From contig NZ_QGNY01000004.1 in the NCBI RefSeq assembly GCF_003173575.1, positions 496,001 through 560,000 of the forward strand: a stretch of 64,000 bases of DNA, given 5' to 3'. This stretch comes from Pedobacter paludis. Lineage in GTDB: Bacteria > Bacteroidota > Bacteroidia > Sphingobacteriales > Sphingobacteriaceae. How positions within the stretch are numbered: the stretch's first letter is position 1; every line of letters begins with the position of its first letter. The position numbers and the translations under genes were made by a program. The notes below the pieces were generated by a model. It saw only the letters and a list, made by a program, of their open reading frames with translations, ran no database searches and was not told the DNA's origin. Positions 20,317 to 29,372 of the stretch are shown here, piece after piece.

Positions 20317-21204
20317 ATGAATAAATTTCAGGGTACAGGTGTAGCTCTAATTACGCCTTTCAATGCAGATGGATCAGTTGATTATAATGGTTTAAAAAAC
20401 CTGATTAATCATTTGATCAACGGAGGGATAGATTATCTCGTTTCTTTAGGTACAACCGGCGAAACTGCCACAATGACCAAGGACGAGAAGAAGAAGGTGT
20501 GGGCTTATACTGCTGAAATTAATAACAACAGATTACCATTGGTTGCGGGCATTGGCGGCAATAATACTTTGGCTATTGCTGAAGACATTAAAGCTTTTGA
20601 TACAACCGGATACAGCGCTATATTATCTGTAAGTCCGTATTATAACAAACCAACTCAAGAAGGGATTTATCAGCACTATAAATATCTTGCTGAAATTTCT
20701 CCACTGGATTTGATCTTATATAATGTACCTGGTCGTACGGCAAGCAACATGTCGCCCGAAACCATTTGCAGATTGGCTAATGATTTTGAGAATATAATTG
20801 GCATAAAAGATGCCAGCGGAAATTTTGACCAGTTTAATCAGATTATGAGAGATAAACCAGCTGATTTTCTTTTAATCTCTGGTGATGATCCAATTACTTT
20901 GCCGATGATTGCATTGGGCGCTTCAGGAATTATTTCAGTTGTTGGAAATGCGCTTCCTAGACAGTTTTCTGATATGGTTAGAAATTGTCTTGCTGGTGAT
21001 TTTAAAACGGCTTTACCGGCTCATTTAAGTTTAGTTGAGTTTACTCGACTAGCCTTTGTAGAAGGAAATCCAGCAGGCGTTAAGGCAGCCTTAAAATATT
21101 TAAATATCTGCAACGATACCGTTAGGCTTCCTTTGGTCAAAGCATCTGCTAATTTAGAGCAACTAATTGTATCAGAAATTGAAAAATTGAGCCAGCTTGC
21201 TTAA
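20317..21204 (+). CDS. dapA: 4-hydroxy-tetrahydrodipicolinate synthase
   Basis: The 295-residue product condenses pyruvate with aspartate semialdehyde, the first step committed to lysine and meso-diaminopimelate. Family motifs are clear: GTTGETATMTKDEK (about residues 46-59), YNVPGRTASNM with the catalytic Tyr (about 138), and the Schiff-base Lys near residue 164 in IGIKDASG. The length is typical. A strong terminator follows. The product feeds the mDAP pathway used by the MurE encoded further right in the window. Confidence 0.97.
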   Translation: MNKFQGTGVALITPFNADGSVDYNGLKNLINHLINGGIDYLVSLGTTGETATMTKDEKKKVWAYTAEINNNRLPLVAGIGGNNTLAIAEDIKAFDTTGYSAILSVSPYYNKPTQEGIYQHYKYLAEISPLDLILYNVPGRTASNMSPETICRLANDFENIIGIKDASGNFDQFNQIMRDKPADFLLISGDDPITLPMIALGASGIISVVGNALPRQFSDMVRNCLAGDFKTALPAHLSLVEFTRLAFVEGNPAGVKAALKYLNICNDTVRLPLVKASANLEQLIVSEIEKLSQLA

Positions 21205-21242
21205 ATATCTGGAATAAAAAACAACAGGTTTCCATTTTAAAG

Positions 21243-21292
21243 AACAGATTTATTCCTGTTTGCGTCTAGCAAACGGAAAGATCTGTTTTTTT
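21243..21292 (+). terminator. Rho-independent terminator after dapA
   Basis: A long interrupted stem: AACAGAT pairs with ATCTGTT, with an inner TTTGC / GCAAA stem closing a short loop. It is followed by seven T residues. Confidence 0.85.
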
Positions 21293-21440
21293 GTGTGTAA
21301 ACGAAAAATTACGATTAATAATTTACCTGATTTACAGGAAGTTATTCATAGATTATAATCCCCTAATAACCCAAACAAAAATTTGAAATAACTCAGGCTT
21401 AATTATTGAAATCATTGGTGTACACACAAATAAAACACAA

Positions 21441-21719
21441 ATGAAAAAATTATTTTTATTAGGCTTGGCAGTGGTTATGCTCGGCTGTAAAACACCAGCC
21501 ATTTTCCCGATTGGAACAAGCGAGACAGACTTTAAAAAGTCTAATCGATCAGCGGAATTAGTTTCTGCAGCGGCAGACGGAACAAGTATTTATCGAGTTG
21601 GGCGACGAACGTTCGATTCGATTAACACACCATTTTATTCTTTCTATTATTTCTACAAGGCGAAACTGGTTCGCTATGAACAATCTGGCAATGCCGAAGA
21701 TTACAAATTTATTAGATAA
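21441..21719 (+). CDS. Small putative lipoprotein of unknown function
   Basis: The 92-residue product begins with a lipoprotein signal peptide (MKKLFLLGLAVVMLGC, lipobox LGC with Cys16). The mature part is about 76 polar residues with no recognised domain; it ends in a short stretch (FYYFYKAKLVRYE) that could be a beta-hairpin. The 236-base gap after dapA contains the dapA terminator. It is convergent with the histone-like gene and shares a bidirectional terminator with it. Confidence 0.75.
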   Translation: MKKLFLLGLAVVMLGCKTPAIFPIGTSETDFKKSNRSAELVSAAADGTSIYRVGRRTFDSINTPFYSFYYFYKAKLVRYEQSGNAEDYKFIR

Positions 21720-21720
21720 A

Positions 21721-21754
21721 GCAAAAGCCTCAAGAAATTCTTGAGGCCTTTTGC
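21721..21754. terminator. Bidirectional terminator between convergent genes
   Basis: Near-perfect inverted repeat GCAAAAGCCTCAAGAA / TTCTTGAGGCCTTTTGC. It lies directly after the lipoprotein stop and about 25 bases after the histone-like gene's stop on the other strand. Confidence 0.8.
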
Positions 21755-21777
21755 TTGGTTCAAATATTTTGGATTGC

Positions 21778-21954
21778 TTAAGCTTTATTTTTAGTGTCTT
21801 GCACTTCCAAACGAATCGCTTGAGCTAAATTTTTTAAATCTTGCATGCCCTTACGAACACGGGTTCCAGCAGCGCTGTTTCCTTTGTTATAAAACTTGTC
21901 TGCATCAGCTTCCAAAGCTGCAACTAAACTTTTTACTTCTTCAAATTTTTTCAT
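21778..21954 (-). CDS. Histone H1-like (Hc1 family) nucleoid protein
   Basis: Translation of this short frame gives 58 residues: MKKFEEVKSLVAALEADADK, then KFYNKGNSAAGTRVRKGMQD, then LKNLAQAIRLEVQD and a KNKA end. The KFYxKGN-AAGTRxRKxxQ-LKxLAQxIRxEV pattern is that of the Hc1-like small basic proteins common in Bacteroidota, thought to bind DNA non-specifically. The start ATG at 21954 is preceded by AGGAGTAA, a plausible ribosome-binding sequence. The protein is smaller than chlamydial Hc1 because it lacks the long Lys-rich tail. Function is inferred from family only. Confidence 0.85.
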   Translation of the reverse strand: MKKFEEVKSLVAALEADADKFYNKGNSAAGTRVRKGMQDLKNLAQAIRLEVQDTKNKA

Positions 21955-22166
21955 TTTTAATTACTCCTATAATACTTTAAGGTTTAAGTTTTAATTATCT
22001 TACTCTAATTTAAACTGTTTAACGAAATAAAAAAACTTTTAGCATAAGAAAAAACAGGCTTTAAAGTGGTTTTTTTCCACAATTCTTCCTTTTATAAACA
22101 TTTAAAAGATGAAAAAAGAGCTTAAAACACTATAAATCAACCATTTGAGCCAAATTTTAAAATAAA

Positions 22167-22196
22167 AAAGCCCTTTAAACATGTTTAAAGGGCTTT
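22167..22196 (-). terminator. Rho-independent terminator after the alpha-oxoamine synthase gene
   Basis: Perfect inverted repeat AAAGCCCTTTAAACA / TGTTTAAAGGGCTTT, followed on the minus strand by T residues. It lies about 20 bases after the stop codon. Confidence 0.85.
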
Positions 22197-22214
22197 GTAT
22201 AATTTATTTGTTAC

Positions 22215-23456
22215 TTAAACAGTTGCAAATAGATTTTCTTTATAATATCCGTTTTCCAATTTAGTAGCTACCTCACTAAAGGCATCTAGCGTACGCTGAA
22301 CATCTTCCAATGTGTGTACAGCAGTTGGAATCAACCTTAATTCGATCATTCCTTTTGGAATTACTGGATAAACAACGATAGAACAGAAAATGCTATAGTT
22401 TTCGCGTAAATCAAAAGTAATAGCAGTCGCATCAGATAGTTCTCCTTTTAGGAAAACAGGTGTAACTACCGAGTCTGTAACACCTAAATCAAAACCTCGT
22501 TCACGCAATCCTTTTTGTAAAGTCATTGCAATTTCCCAAAGTTTATCTTTTAATTCTGGCTTACTTTTAAGCAACTCTAAACGTTTTAACAAACCAATTA
22601 CCATTGGCATTGGTAATGCCTTTGCAAATGTTTGTGAACGCATGTTATATCTTAAGAAATTAGTAATTTCTTCAGTTGAAGCAACAAAAGCACCAATTCC
22701 AGCCATTGATTTTGCGAAAGTTCCGAAGTAAACATCAATTCCTTCAATACAATCCTGAGCCTCGTGTGTTCCTGCTCCAGTTTTACCCATTGTACCAAAA
22801 CCGTGTGCATCATCAACCAAAATACGGAAGTTGAAGTCTTTTTTTAACTCAACAATTTCTTTTAGTTTACCTTGCGCACCGCTCATTCCAAATACACCTT
22901 CAGTAATCAAAAGGATTCCGCCTCCAGATTCGTTGGTTAATTTTGTAGCACGCTCTAATTGTTTTTTGGCGCTATCAATATCATTGTGCTGATATACAAA
23001 CCTTTTACCCATGTGCAAGCGCAAGCCATCAATAATACAGGCATGAGATTCTCCATCGTAAACAATAACATCATTTCTATCTACCAAAGTATCGATAATA
23101 GAAACCATACCTTGATAACCATAGTTTAATAAAAACGCATCGGGTTTACCGACAAAAGCGGCCAACTCCTGCTCCAATTGTTCGTGATATTTAGAGTTGC
23201 CACTCATCATTCTGGCGCCCATTGGGTAGGCCATACCAAATTCTGCAGCAGCATCTGCATCCGCTTTTCTAACTTCTGGGTGATTGGCTAAACCTAAATA
23301 GTTGTTTAAGCTCCAAACCAAATGCTCTTTTCCTTTAAATTGCATGTGTGGTGCAATTTCTCCTTCTAATTTTGGAAATGAGAAATACCCATGAGACCAT
23401 TTTTGGTGTTGACCAAGTGGGCCCATGTGCTTTGCTATCTTATCAAATATATCCAA
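22215..23456 (-). CDS. Alpha-oxoamine synthase family PLP enzyme
   Basis: The 413-residue product is a fold-type I PLP enzyme related to 2-amino-3-ketobutyrate CoA ligase, 8-amino-7-oxononanoate synthase and serine palmitoyltransferase. Motifs seen: SLNNYLGLANHPEV, the VDDAHGFGTMG Asp/His segment, and the Schiff-base Lys near residue 249 in FGTFAKSMAG. Such enzymes condense an amino acid with an acyl-CoA and release CO2. Bacteroidota use relatives for sphingolipids (serine) or sulfonolipids (cysteate); which applies here is not visible. It starts with TTG (MDIFDKI); an ATG ten codons later is the alternative. It is monocistronic, just downstream of the dcw terminator. Confidence 0.85.
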   Translation of the reverse strand: MDIFDKIAKHMGPLGQHQKWSHGYFSFPKLEGEIAPHMQFKGKEHLVWSLNNYLGLANHPEVRKADADAAAEFGMAYPMGARMMSGNSKYHEQLEQELAAFVGKPDAFLLNYGYQGMVSIIDTLVDRNDVIVYDGESHACIIDGLRLHMGKRFVYQHNDIDSAKKQLERATKLTNESGGGILLITEGVFGMSGAQGKLKEIVELKKDFNFRILVDDAHGFGTMGKTGAGTHEAQDCIEGIDVYFGTFAKSMAGIGAFVASTEEITNFLRYNMRSQTFAKALPMPMVIGLLKRLELLKSKPELKDKLWEIAMTLQKGLRERGFDLGVTDSVVTPVFLKGELSDATAITFDLRENYSIFCSIVVYPVIPKGMIELRLIPTAVHTLEDVQRTLDAFSEVATKLENGYYKENLFATV

Positions 23457-23580
23457 TGTAATTATGTATTTATTGTACTAAAATTTTGCGAATTTACGGT
23501 TTATTCGGCTTAAAATCAACAAGATTCATCTCTAGGCTGTCAATTAACCTAATTTAACACACCAATTTTATGCCAAAAAA

Positions 23581-23602
23581 GCCCCCGATGTAAAATCGGG
23601 GG
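23581..23602 (-). terminator. Rho-independent terminator of the dcw cluster, after ftsZ
   Basis: GC-rich perfect stem GCCCCCGAT / ATCGGGGGC with a 4-base loop and, on the minus strand, a T-run immediately after. It lies about 25 bases after the ftsZ stop. Confidence 0.9.
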
Positions 23603-23626
23603 CCTTGTAATTATATCTGGTTTATT

Positions 23627-25261
23627 CTAATCAACGTTATCGTGTAAAAAAGAATTATTTGGTCTGATTTCAGTTCCACCTTCTTCATCGTTACTTAATG
23701 TAAAGCGACTTACTTGTGACTCGGAAGAATGCTGCACTTGTTGCAATTGCATTTGCTTGCGTTTATAAGCCGGTTCATTTTCCAATTCCTGTAAACCATT
23801 TGTGGTACGCAATTTCATACTTAAATCTTTTAAACGTAAAATACGCTCTTTAGATTTTTTCAATTGCTCTTCCATCGATTCATCATTCTTGTCATCATCT
23901 AAACCAACAACTGGCATTTCTGGCTCAGGTTCTGGAATAGGCATTGAAGGAATTTCTGCAACCGGTGTTTCAAAAACATATTCAGTCTCAGCCAATTTAA
24001 TTTCAAACTCAAAACCAGTTTCCTGTGGTTGCTCAGCTTGAGGTTCTTCTTCAATTAAAGTATGACGAACAACATTATTCTCAGGCTCCTGAACTTTAGG
24101 TGTTTCTTGTTTATTTGCAAACATTCCCCCAAAAAGATCCGCCTGTGCAATTTCTTCCTTAGCTTTCATTACCGGCTCGTAAGAAGGTGCTGCTTTTGGC
24201 TGTATAAATGAATTTACAGGCTCAACAGGACGAACCAAAGGTGCTTCTTCTGGAGTTAATAATGATATTTTCTTTTTGTTTTTCTCTTCGTTTACGCGTT
24301 GTTCTGAAGTTTGGAAACCCGTGGCAATAATAGTTACCGAAAGTTTATCTCCAAGAGATTCATCAGAACAATTACCCCAGATTAAATCTGCCGATAAACC
24401 TGCTTTTTCCTGAATGAAATCCGTAATAATAGAAACCTCGTCCATGGTTACTTCTCTAACACCAGAACTGATGTTTAATAAAATATAACGTGCGCCTTCA
24501 ATTTCATTATCTTTTAATAATGGGGATGCCAATGCACCTTCTACAGCTTGTAACGCACGGTCATCGCCTTCTGCAGCAAAACTACCCATAATGGCAACAC
24601 CGCTATCTTTCATAACGGTACGCACATCTTTAAAGTCGACGTTTATATAACCCGGAACTGTAATGATTTCTGCGATACCTTTAGCAGCAGTTGTTAAAAT
24701 ATCATCTGCTTGACCAAAAGCTGAACCTAAAGTTAAGTTTCCGAAAATCTCACGAAGTCTGTCATTCGAAATAACCAGGTAAGAATCTACATACTTTTTA
24801 AGTTCTTCCATGCCTTCATCGGCCTGAAGTTTACGTCTTTTTCCTTCGAAAGAAAAAGGTGTAGTAATAATTGCAACTGTTAAAATATCAAGTTCTTTAG
24901 CAGCTTTGGCAATAATCGGACTTGCGCCAGTACCTGTACCACCCCCCATTCCTGCTGTTATAAACAACATTTTGGTTGTGCTGCCAAGCATTGCTTTAAT
25001 ATCATCTATATTTTCTATAGCTGAGTTTTTACCAACCTCAGGGATAGAACCTGCACCCATTCCTTCGGTTAAGCTAGCACCCAATTGTACCTTGTTAGGG
25101 ATAGGGCTAAACTCCAAAGCCTGAGCGTCGGTATTACAAATAATAAAATCCACACCATTAATACCCGATAGGTACATATGGTTCACTGCGTTGCCGCCAC
25201 CGCCACCAACACCAATTACCTTGATGATTGACGACTTATCTTTTAACATTTCGAACTGCAT
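23627..25261 (-). CDS. ftsZ: Cell division protein FtsZ
   Basis: FtsZ is the tubulin-like GTPase that forms the Z-ring. The GTP-binding signature GGGTGTG is present near residue 105, with VIGVGGGGGNAVNHM at the N-terminus and the synergy loop NVDFKDVRTVM. The core is followed by an unusually long, variable linker (about residues 325-540) rich in Glu/Pro, as in other Bacteroidota FtsZ. The very C-terminus ends in IRPNNSFLHDNVD. The ATG at 25261 (MQFEML) is preferred because the family begins there; the frame stays open to 25312. It is the last gene of the dcw cluster, 130 bases after ftsA. Confidence 0.97.
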   Translation of the reverse strand: MQFEMLKDKSSIIKVIGVGGGGGNAVNHMYLSGINGVDFIICNTDAQALEFSPIPNKVQLGASLTEGMGAGSIPEVGKNSAIENIDDIKAMLGSTTKMLFITAGMGGGTGTGASPIIAKAAKELDILTVAIITTPFSFEGKRRKLQADEGMEELKKYVDSYLVISNDRLREIFGNLTLGSAFGQADDILTTAAKGIAEIITVPGYINVDFKDVRTVMKDSGVAIMGSFAAEGDDRALQAVEGALASPLLKDNEIEGARYILLNISSGVREVTMDEVSIITDFIQEKAGLSADLIWGNCSDESLGDKLSVTIIATGFQTSEQRVNEEKNKKKISLLTPEEAPLVRPVEPVNSFIQPKAAPSYEPVMKAKEEIAQADLFGGMFANKQETPKVQEPENNVVRHTLIEEEPQAEQPQETGFEFEIKLAETEYVFETPVAEIPSMPIPEPEPEMPVVGLDDDKNDESMEEQLKKSKERILRLKDLSMKLRTTNGLQELENEPAYKRKQMQLQQVQHSSESQVSRFTLSNDEEGGTEIRPNNSFLHDNVD

Positions 25262-25391
25262 ATCTTTATGAATCAGTTGTTTAAAAATTTTTAAATTCTG
25301 TTCATTACTCAACGTAATATTAACACTTTTTCAACAGACGTTTTCCACAAGTGTTCATAATGTGGAAAACTCATGTTTTGTTGAAAAATAA

Positions 25392-26750
25392 TTAACTTTT
25401 CAAGTAATCTTCATCACTTACATTCATATCATCCTGAATGAAAGTTCTAGTTTTTGCAAGTAACTTATCGAATAAACCTGGTCCGCGTTTCTCTTTATCC
25501 TTGGCCACTTTTGCTTTTTCCACAAACACACCCGGTTGTTTCATTTCTTCAATCAGCTCTTCCGCTTTTTGGATTCCTTTTATCAACAAACCAACGCTTG
25601 TTGCATACATTGGGCTTTTTAAGTCATCGTAAATGGCTTTTGGCATTTCTTCATATTTAGATAAATGCTCGTTTGGATAACCAATGCGGCAATCTAAACC
25701 GGTAACATATTCTACCGCCTGACTTAAATGTTTCAACAATGCACCACCGCCTGTAATTACGATACCACCAATTAATTTCTTCTCGTAACCTGATGATTTA
25801 ATTTCGTAATATACATGCTCGATGATTTCTTCCATACGGGCCTGAATTACATAGGCTAGGTTTTTAACCGAAATTTCTTTTGGTTCACGGCCACGCAATC
25901 CTGGAACACAAATAATTTCGTTTTCCTTATTTTCTTCAGCCAATGCCGAACCGAAACGCGTTTTTAACAACTCTGCCTGGTTACGCATTACCGAACATCC
26001 TTCTCTAATATCTTCCGTTACGCTATTGCCACCAAATGGGATTACAGCCGTGTGGCGAATAATGCCTTCGTGAAAAATTGCTATGTCGGTTGTACCACCA
26101 CCTATATCAACCAATGCAATACCAGCTTCTTTTTCTTCATCGCTCAACACCGATTCTGAAGATGCTAGTGGCTCAAGAATTAAATCCTGAGTTTGTAAGC
26201 CTGCATTGTTCACACACTTGATAATGTTTTTAACTGCGGTTACCTGTCCGGAGATGATGTGGAAGTTTGCCTCAAGGCGAACACCAGCCATACCAATCGG
26301 ATCTTTAATACCCGGTTCGTTATCAATTGTAAATTCCTGTGGCAATACATGGATAATTTCTTCTCCAGGAGGCATTACCAATTTAAACATATCATCGATC
26401 AACTTATCGATATCTTTTTTACCGATTTCGTTGTTCAATTCTCTTCTTGTTAAAATCCCTCTGTGCTGTAAGCTTTTAATGTGCTGTCCAGCAATTCCCA
26501 CATTTACCACCTGTATTTCTACATTGGATTGCCCGCTTGCAACTTCTACTGCCTGAGCAATACCCTGCACGGTTTTTTGAATATTAGAAACCACCCCACG
26601 TGTTACCCCCGCTGATTCTGCCTTCCCTATTCCTAAGATTTCTATTTTGCCGTGTTGTGTTCTACGACCAACGATGACACAAATTTTCGTAGTACCGATA
26701 TCTAATCCTACTACTATTGGCGACTGACTGGTAAATTTTGCCTTGTCCAT
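25392..26750 (-). CDS. ftsA: Cell division protein FtsA
   Basis: The 452-residue product is the actin-like membrane anchor of FtsZ. It has the phosphate-1 motif VGLDIGTTKICVIVG, the SHS2-like 1C domain (about residues 85-160), phosphate-2 IALVDIGGGTTDIAIF (about 205-220) and the adenosine motif IVITGGGALL. A basic/amphipathic C-terminus (KRGPGLFDKLLAKTRTFIQ) fits a membrane-targeting helix. It starts 5 bases after ftsQ and precedes ftsZ, the standard order. Confidence 0.97.
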   Translation of the reverse strand: MDKAKFTSQSPIVVGLDIGTTKICVIVGRRTQHGKIEILGIGKAESAGVTRGVVSNIQKTVQGIAQAVEVASGQSNVEIQVVNVGIAGQHIKSLQHRGILTRRELNNEIGKKDIDKLIDDMFKLVMPPGEEIIHVLPQEFTIDNEPGIKDPIGMAGVRLEANFHIISGQVTAVKNIIKCVNNAGLQTQDLILEPLASSESVLSDEEKEAGIALVDIGGGTTDIAIFHEGIIRHTAVIPFGGNSVTEDIREGCSVMRNQAELLKTRFGSALAEENKENEIICVPGLRGREPKEISVKNLAYVIQARMEEIIEHVYYEIKSSGYEKKLIGGIVITGGGALLKHLSQAVEYVTGLDCRIGYPNEHLSKYEEMPKAIYDDLKSPMYATSVGLLIKGIQKAEELIEEMKQPGVFVEKAKVAKDKEKRGPGLFDKLLAKTRTFIQDDMNVSDEDYLKS

Positions 26751-26755
26751 ATTCG

Positions 26756-27904
26756 TTAATTTTGTTGAGTTTTATATTGTTTTTCTAGGGATCTAATTTC
26801 TCTTTCTCGGCTTAACTTGAGTTCTGCTTCAGTTTTTTTAGGCTTCGAAACCGTTGTTGTTTTTTCTTTTTTATCGTCTGGTTTTACAACCTTCGGCTTA
26901 GTAACTGTTGCTGTCTTTTTATCCTCAGGTTTTGGAGTTACCGTTTTTTTAATTTCGGGTTTTTTAGCCTCAACCTTTTTGGGCTCAGGTTTTGGCGATT
27001 CGGTTGCATCGCTTCTTTCACTTATAATATCGCCAATAACATCGTTCACCAAAGAGTCGGATACTTTTTGATGTAACCTTAAACTATCAGCAGCAGAAAT
27101 TGTTTTGGCTTTTCGTGCCAATTCTAGCGTATCTCTTCGCTCGCAAACAATCTGATTGCTGTATTTAATATTGATGGTTTTATAGCGTCTGGCGATAACT
27201 TGTGGTAATGCTCTGTGATAGAAAACCTTAAGATTTTTCATTTTTACATCGAGCGAATCTGCATTGCCCAAAATGATGGTTTCGTCTCCAACTCGAGGAA
27301 TCAGCACCATATCATTTTTAGTGTTTACATCAATCTGTTCTATTTGATTATCCCAAAGGGTATCTTTTTTAATGTATAAGGCCGTTTTGTATAAATCTCT
27401 TGCCAGCTGCGTATGTAAAGTATCAACCCTGCTTCCAAAAACCTCCGTTATATTACCGGTTGCCACCAGAACATTGGCAGTAAAGTTTGATGAAATTGGC
27501 ATTTTCAAACCATCATTGTCGATATAAAAATCCTGTCCGTTTGCATTCATGATTCGTAGGATTGGCTGTCGTTGCTTAACCTCGATGTGCATTACGCCAT
27601 CCATATCCATATAAACCTTTGCGAAGCCTATGTAAGGATTGGATCTTAGTTTTTTCTCAATCTGGTGAATATTAATATTTTCGATATTTCTACCCAGCAG
27701 TACGCCTTGATCTTGTCTTAAAATCGCATCGATCTCTTCTCTTTCAATAAAATTATCTGCCCCAGGAATTAAAATTTTAACATCGGTACATTTAACGGTT
27801 TGCTTTTTAACATTGATGAAACTTAAAAGCACCACCACGCCTGCAAGACTAATCAGCCAAGCAAAGCCTGTAAAAATGGCGTTCCAGTTTATCCGTTTAA
27901 GCAT
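26756..27904 (-). CDS. ftsQ: Cell division protein FtsQ/DivIB-like
   Basis: The 382-residue bitopic protein has one membrane helix (about residues 10-30) and a POTRA-like domain (about 40-110, with FIEREEIDAIL and LRSNPYIGFAKVYMDMDGVMHIEV), then a beta domain (about 120-240). In place of the usual short end it carries a long C-terminal tail (about 300-370) dense in Lys, Pro, Glu and Thr. FtsQ links FtsL/FtsB to the divisome in the periplasm. Its start overlaps the murC stop by 8 bases, so the two are translationally coupled. Confidence 0.9.
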   Translation of the reverse strand: MLKRINWNAIFTGFAWLISLAGVVVLLSFINVKKQTVKCTDVKILIPGADNFIEREEIDAILRQDQGVLLGRNIENINIHQIEKKLRSNPYIGFAKVYMDMDGVMHIEVKQRQPILRIMNANGQDFYIDNDGLKMPISSNFTANVLVATGNITEVFGSRVDTLHTQLARDLYKTALYIKKDTLWDNQIEQIDVNTKNDMVLIPRVGDETIILGNADSLDVKMKNLKVFYHRALPQVIARRYKTINIKYSNQIVCERRDTLELARKAKTISAADSLRLHQKVSDSLVNDVIGDIISERSDATESPKPEPKKVEAKKPEIKKTVTPKPEDKKTATVTKPKVVKPDDKKEKTTTVSKPKKTEAELKLSREREIRSLEKQYKTQQN

Positions 27905-29252
27905 TGTTCAAAGTGTTTTTTAAAGGTTCAATTAAAGTATCGATATCGCCTGCGCCAACCGTTAAAATTAACTCAGGTTTTGTATTCTTAACATGCTGAA
28001 TTACAAATTCTTTTCCACATATTTTCTTGTCCTCCAAAGTAATTTTATCCAATAAAAACTGCGAATTTATACCTTCAATTGGCAATTCTCTGGCTGGGTA
28101 AATATCTAAAAGCATCAATTCATCAGCAGTGCTTAAAACTTTTGCAAATTCGTTTGCAAAATCCCGGGTGCGTGTAAATAAATGAGGCTGAAAAATTACC
28201 GTCAGTTTTTTGTTTGGATACAACTGTCTAACGGCATCAAAACAAGCCTTAAGTTCTTCTGGGTGATGTGCATAATCATCTATATAAATTTGCTTATCGT
28301 TATTCACGATGTACTCAAAACGTCGTTTAACCCCTTTAAAATTCGCGACAGCTACTTTAACCTTATCTGCATCGATTCCCAATTGTAAAGCGATCGCTAT
28401 GGCCACTGTTGCATTTTCTACGTTATGCCTGCCAGGCAACATTATGCTAATATCTTTAATGCTTTGTGAAGCATCAGCATAGTCGAAAACAAATTTGGAA
28501 CCTTCTACACGCAGATTTTGGGCTTTTGCCGTTGCTGTGCTACTGGCCGCATAACTGGTGCTGTTTACCAAAGGCAAACCTTCGTGAGCATACAGTTTTC
28601 CGCCTTCTTTCAACTGTCCGGCAAAAAGTTTAAAGGATTCTTCAAGTTGATTTTTATCCCCGTAAATATCCAAATGATCTGCATCCATTGAGGTAACCAC
28701 AGAAATATCAGGATGTAAAGTCAAGAAAGAGCGATCATATTCATCAGCCTCAACAACAACTACGTTATTTTTGCCAAAGAGCACATTACTATTATAATTG
28801 GTTGTGATACCCCCTAAAAAAGCCGTACAATCGTAACCTGTATCTTTTAAAAGATGTGCAACGATTGATGAGGTTGTGGTTTTGCCATGTGTACCTGCAA
28901 TGGCGATGCAAAACATGCCTTTACTGATGATGCCCAAAACCTCCGAACGTTTTTTAAAGCTGAAACCTTTATTTTTAAAATGATTTAATATTTTCGAATC
29001 TTTTGGAATTGCGGGGGTATAAACAATTAGGGTATCATCATGATTATCCAAAAAGGCACATGGCAATGCCGATGCTTCATCTAGATAAGTTATCAAAATT
29101 CCTTCCTGCTCCAAAGTTTCGGTTAACTTGGTTCTGGTTTTATCGTAACCACAAACTGCACAACCACGCTTGGCAAAATAACGAGCAAGTGCACTCATAC
29201 CGATACCACCGATACCCACGAAAAATACTCTGTTAATTTTGCTTAATTCCAT
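27897..29252 (-). CDS. murC: UDP-N-acetylmuramate--L-alanine ligase
   Basis: MurC adds L-Ala to UDP-MurNAc using ATP. The product has the N-terminal Rossmann motif VGIGGIGMSALA, the ATP-binding AGTHGKTTTSSIVAHLL, the central VVVEADEYDRSFL segment and the C-terminal IYIDDYAHHPEEL. The ATG at 29252 (MELSKIN) gives 451 residues, normal for MurC. The open frame extends 23 codons upstream, but that part translates a C-rich intergenic repeat. The gene overlaps ftsQ by 8 bases. Confidence 0.97.
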   Translation of the reverse strand: MELSKINRVFFVGIGGIGMSALARYFAKRGCAVCGYDKTRTKLTETLEQEGILITYLDEASALPCAFLDNHDDTLIVYTPAIPKDSKILNHFKNKGFSFKKRSEVLGIISKGMFCIAIAGTHGKTTTSSIVAHLLKDTGYDCTAFLGGITTNYNSNVLFGKNNVVVVEADEYDRSFLTLHPDISVVTSMDADHLDIYGDKNQLEESFKLFAGQLKEGGKLYAHEGLPLVNSTSYAASSTATAKAQNLRVEGSKFVFDYADASQSIKDISIMLPGRHNVENATVAIAIALQLGIDADKVKVAVANFKGVKRRFEYIVNNDKQIYIDDYAHHPEELKACFDAVRQLYPNKKLTVIFQPHLFTRTRDFANEFAKVLSTADELMLLDIYPARELPIEGINSQFLLDKITLEDKKICGKEFVIQHVKNTKPELILTVGAGDIDTLIEPLKNTLNNA

Positions 29253-29265
29253 TTTATTCTGAGTT

Positions 29266-29306
29266 AAAAGCCCCACCCCAACCCTCCCCAAAGGAGAGGG
29301 AGTACA
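29266..29306. repeat. C-rich hairpin repeat upstream of murC
   Basis: The stretch reads CCCCACCCCAACCCTCCCC followed by AAAGGAGAGGGAGT, so CTCCC and GGGAG can pair. Similar C-rich, hairpin-forming text recurs inside the 45.9-47.1 kb repeats. It lies between murG and murC within the dcw cluster. Confidence 0.5.
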
Positions 29307-29372
29307 AAGCGTTAATTGCAAATTTGCTCTTTTCGTTCCAAATCTTCGGTCTTCCGACTTCCGACATTTTTT

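Noticed and set aside
29253..29321. 23-codon extension of murC
   Set aside because: It translates a C-rich intergenic repeat; MurC homologues start at MELSKIN-like positions.
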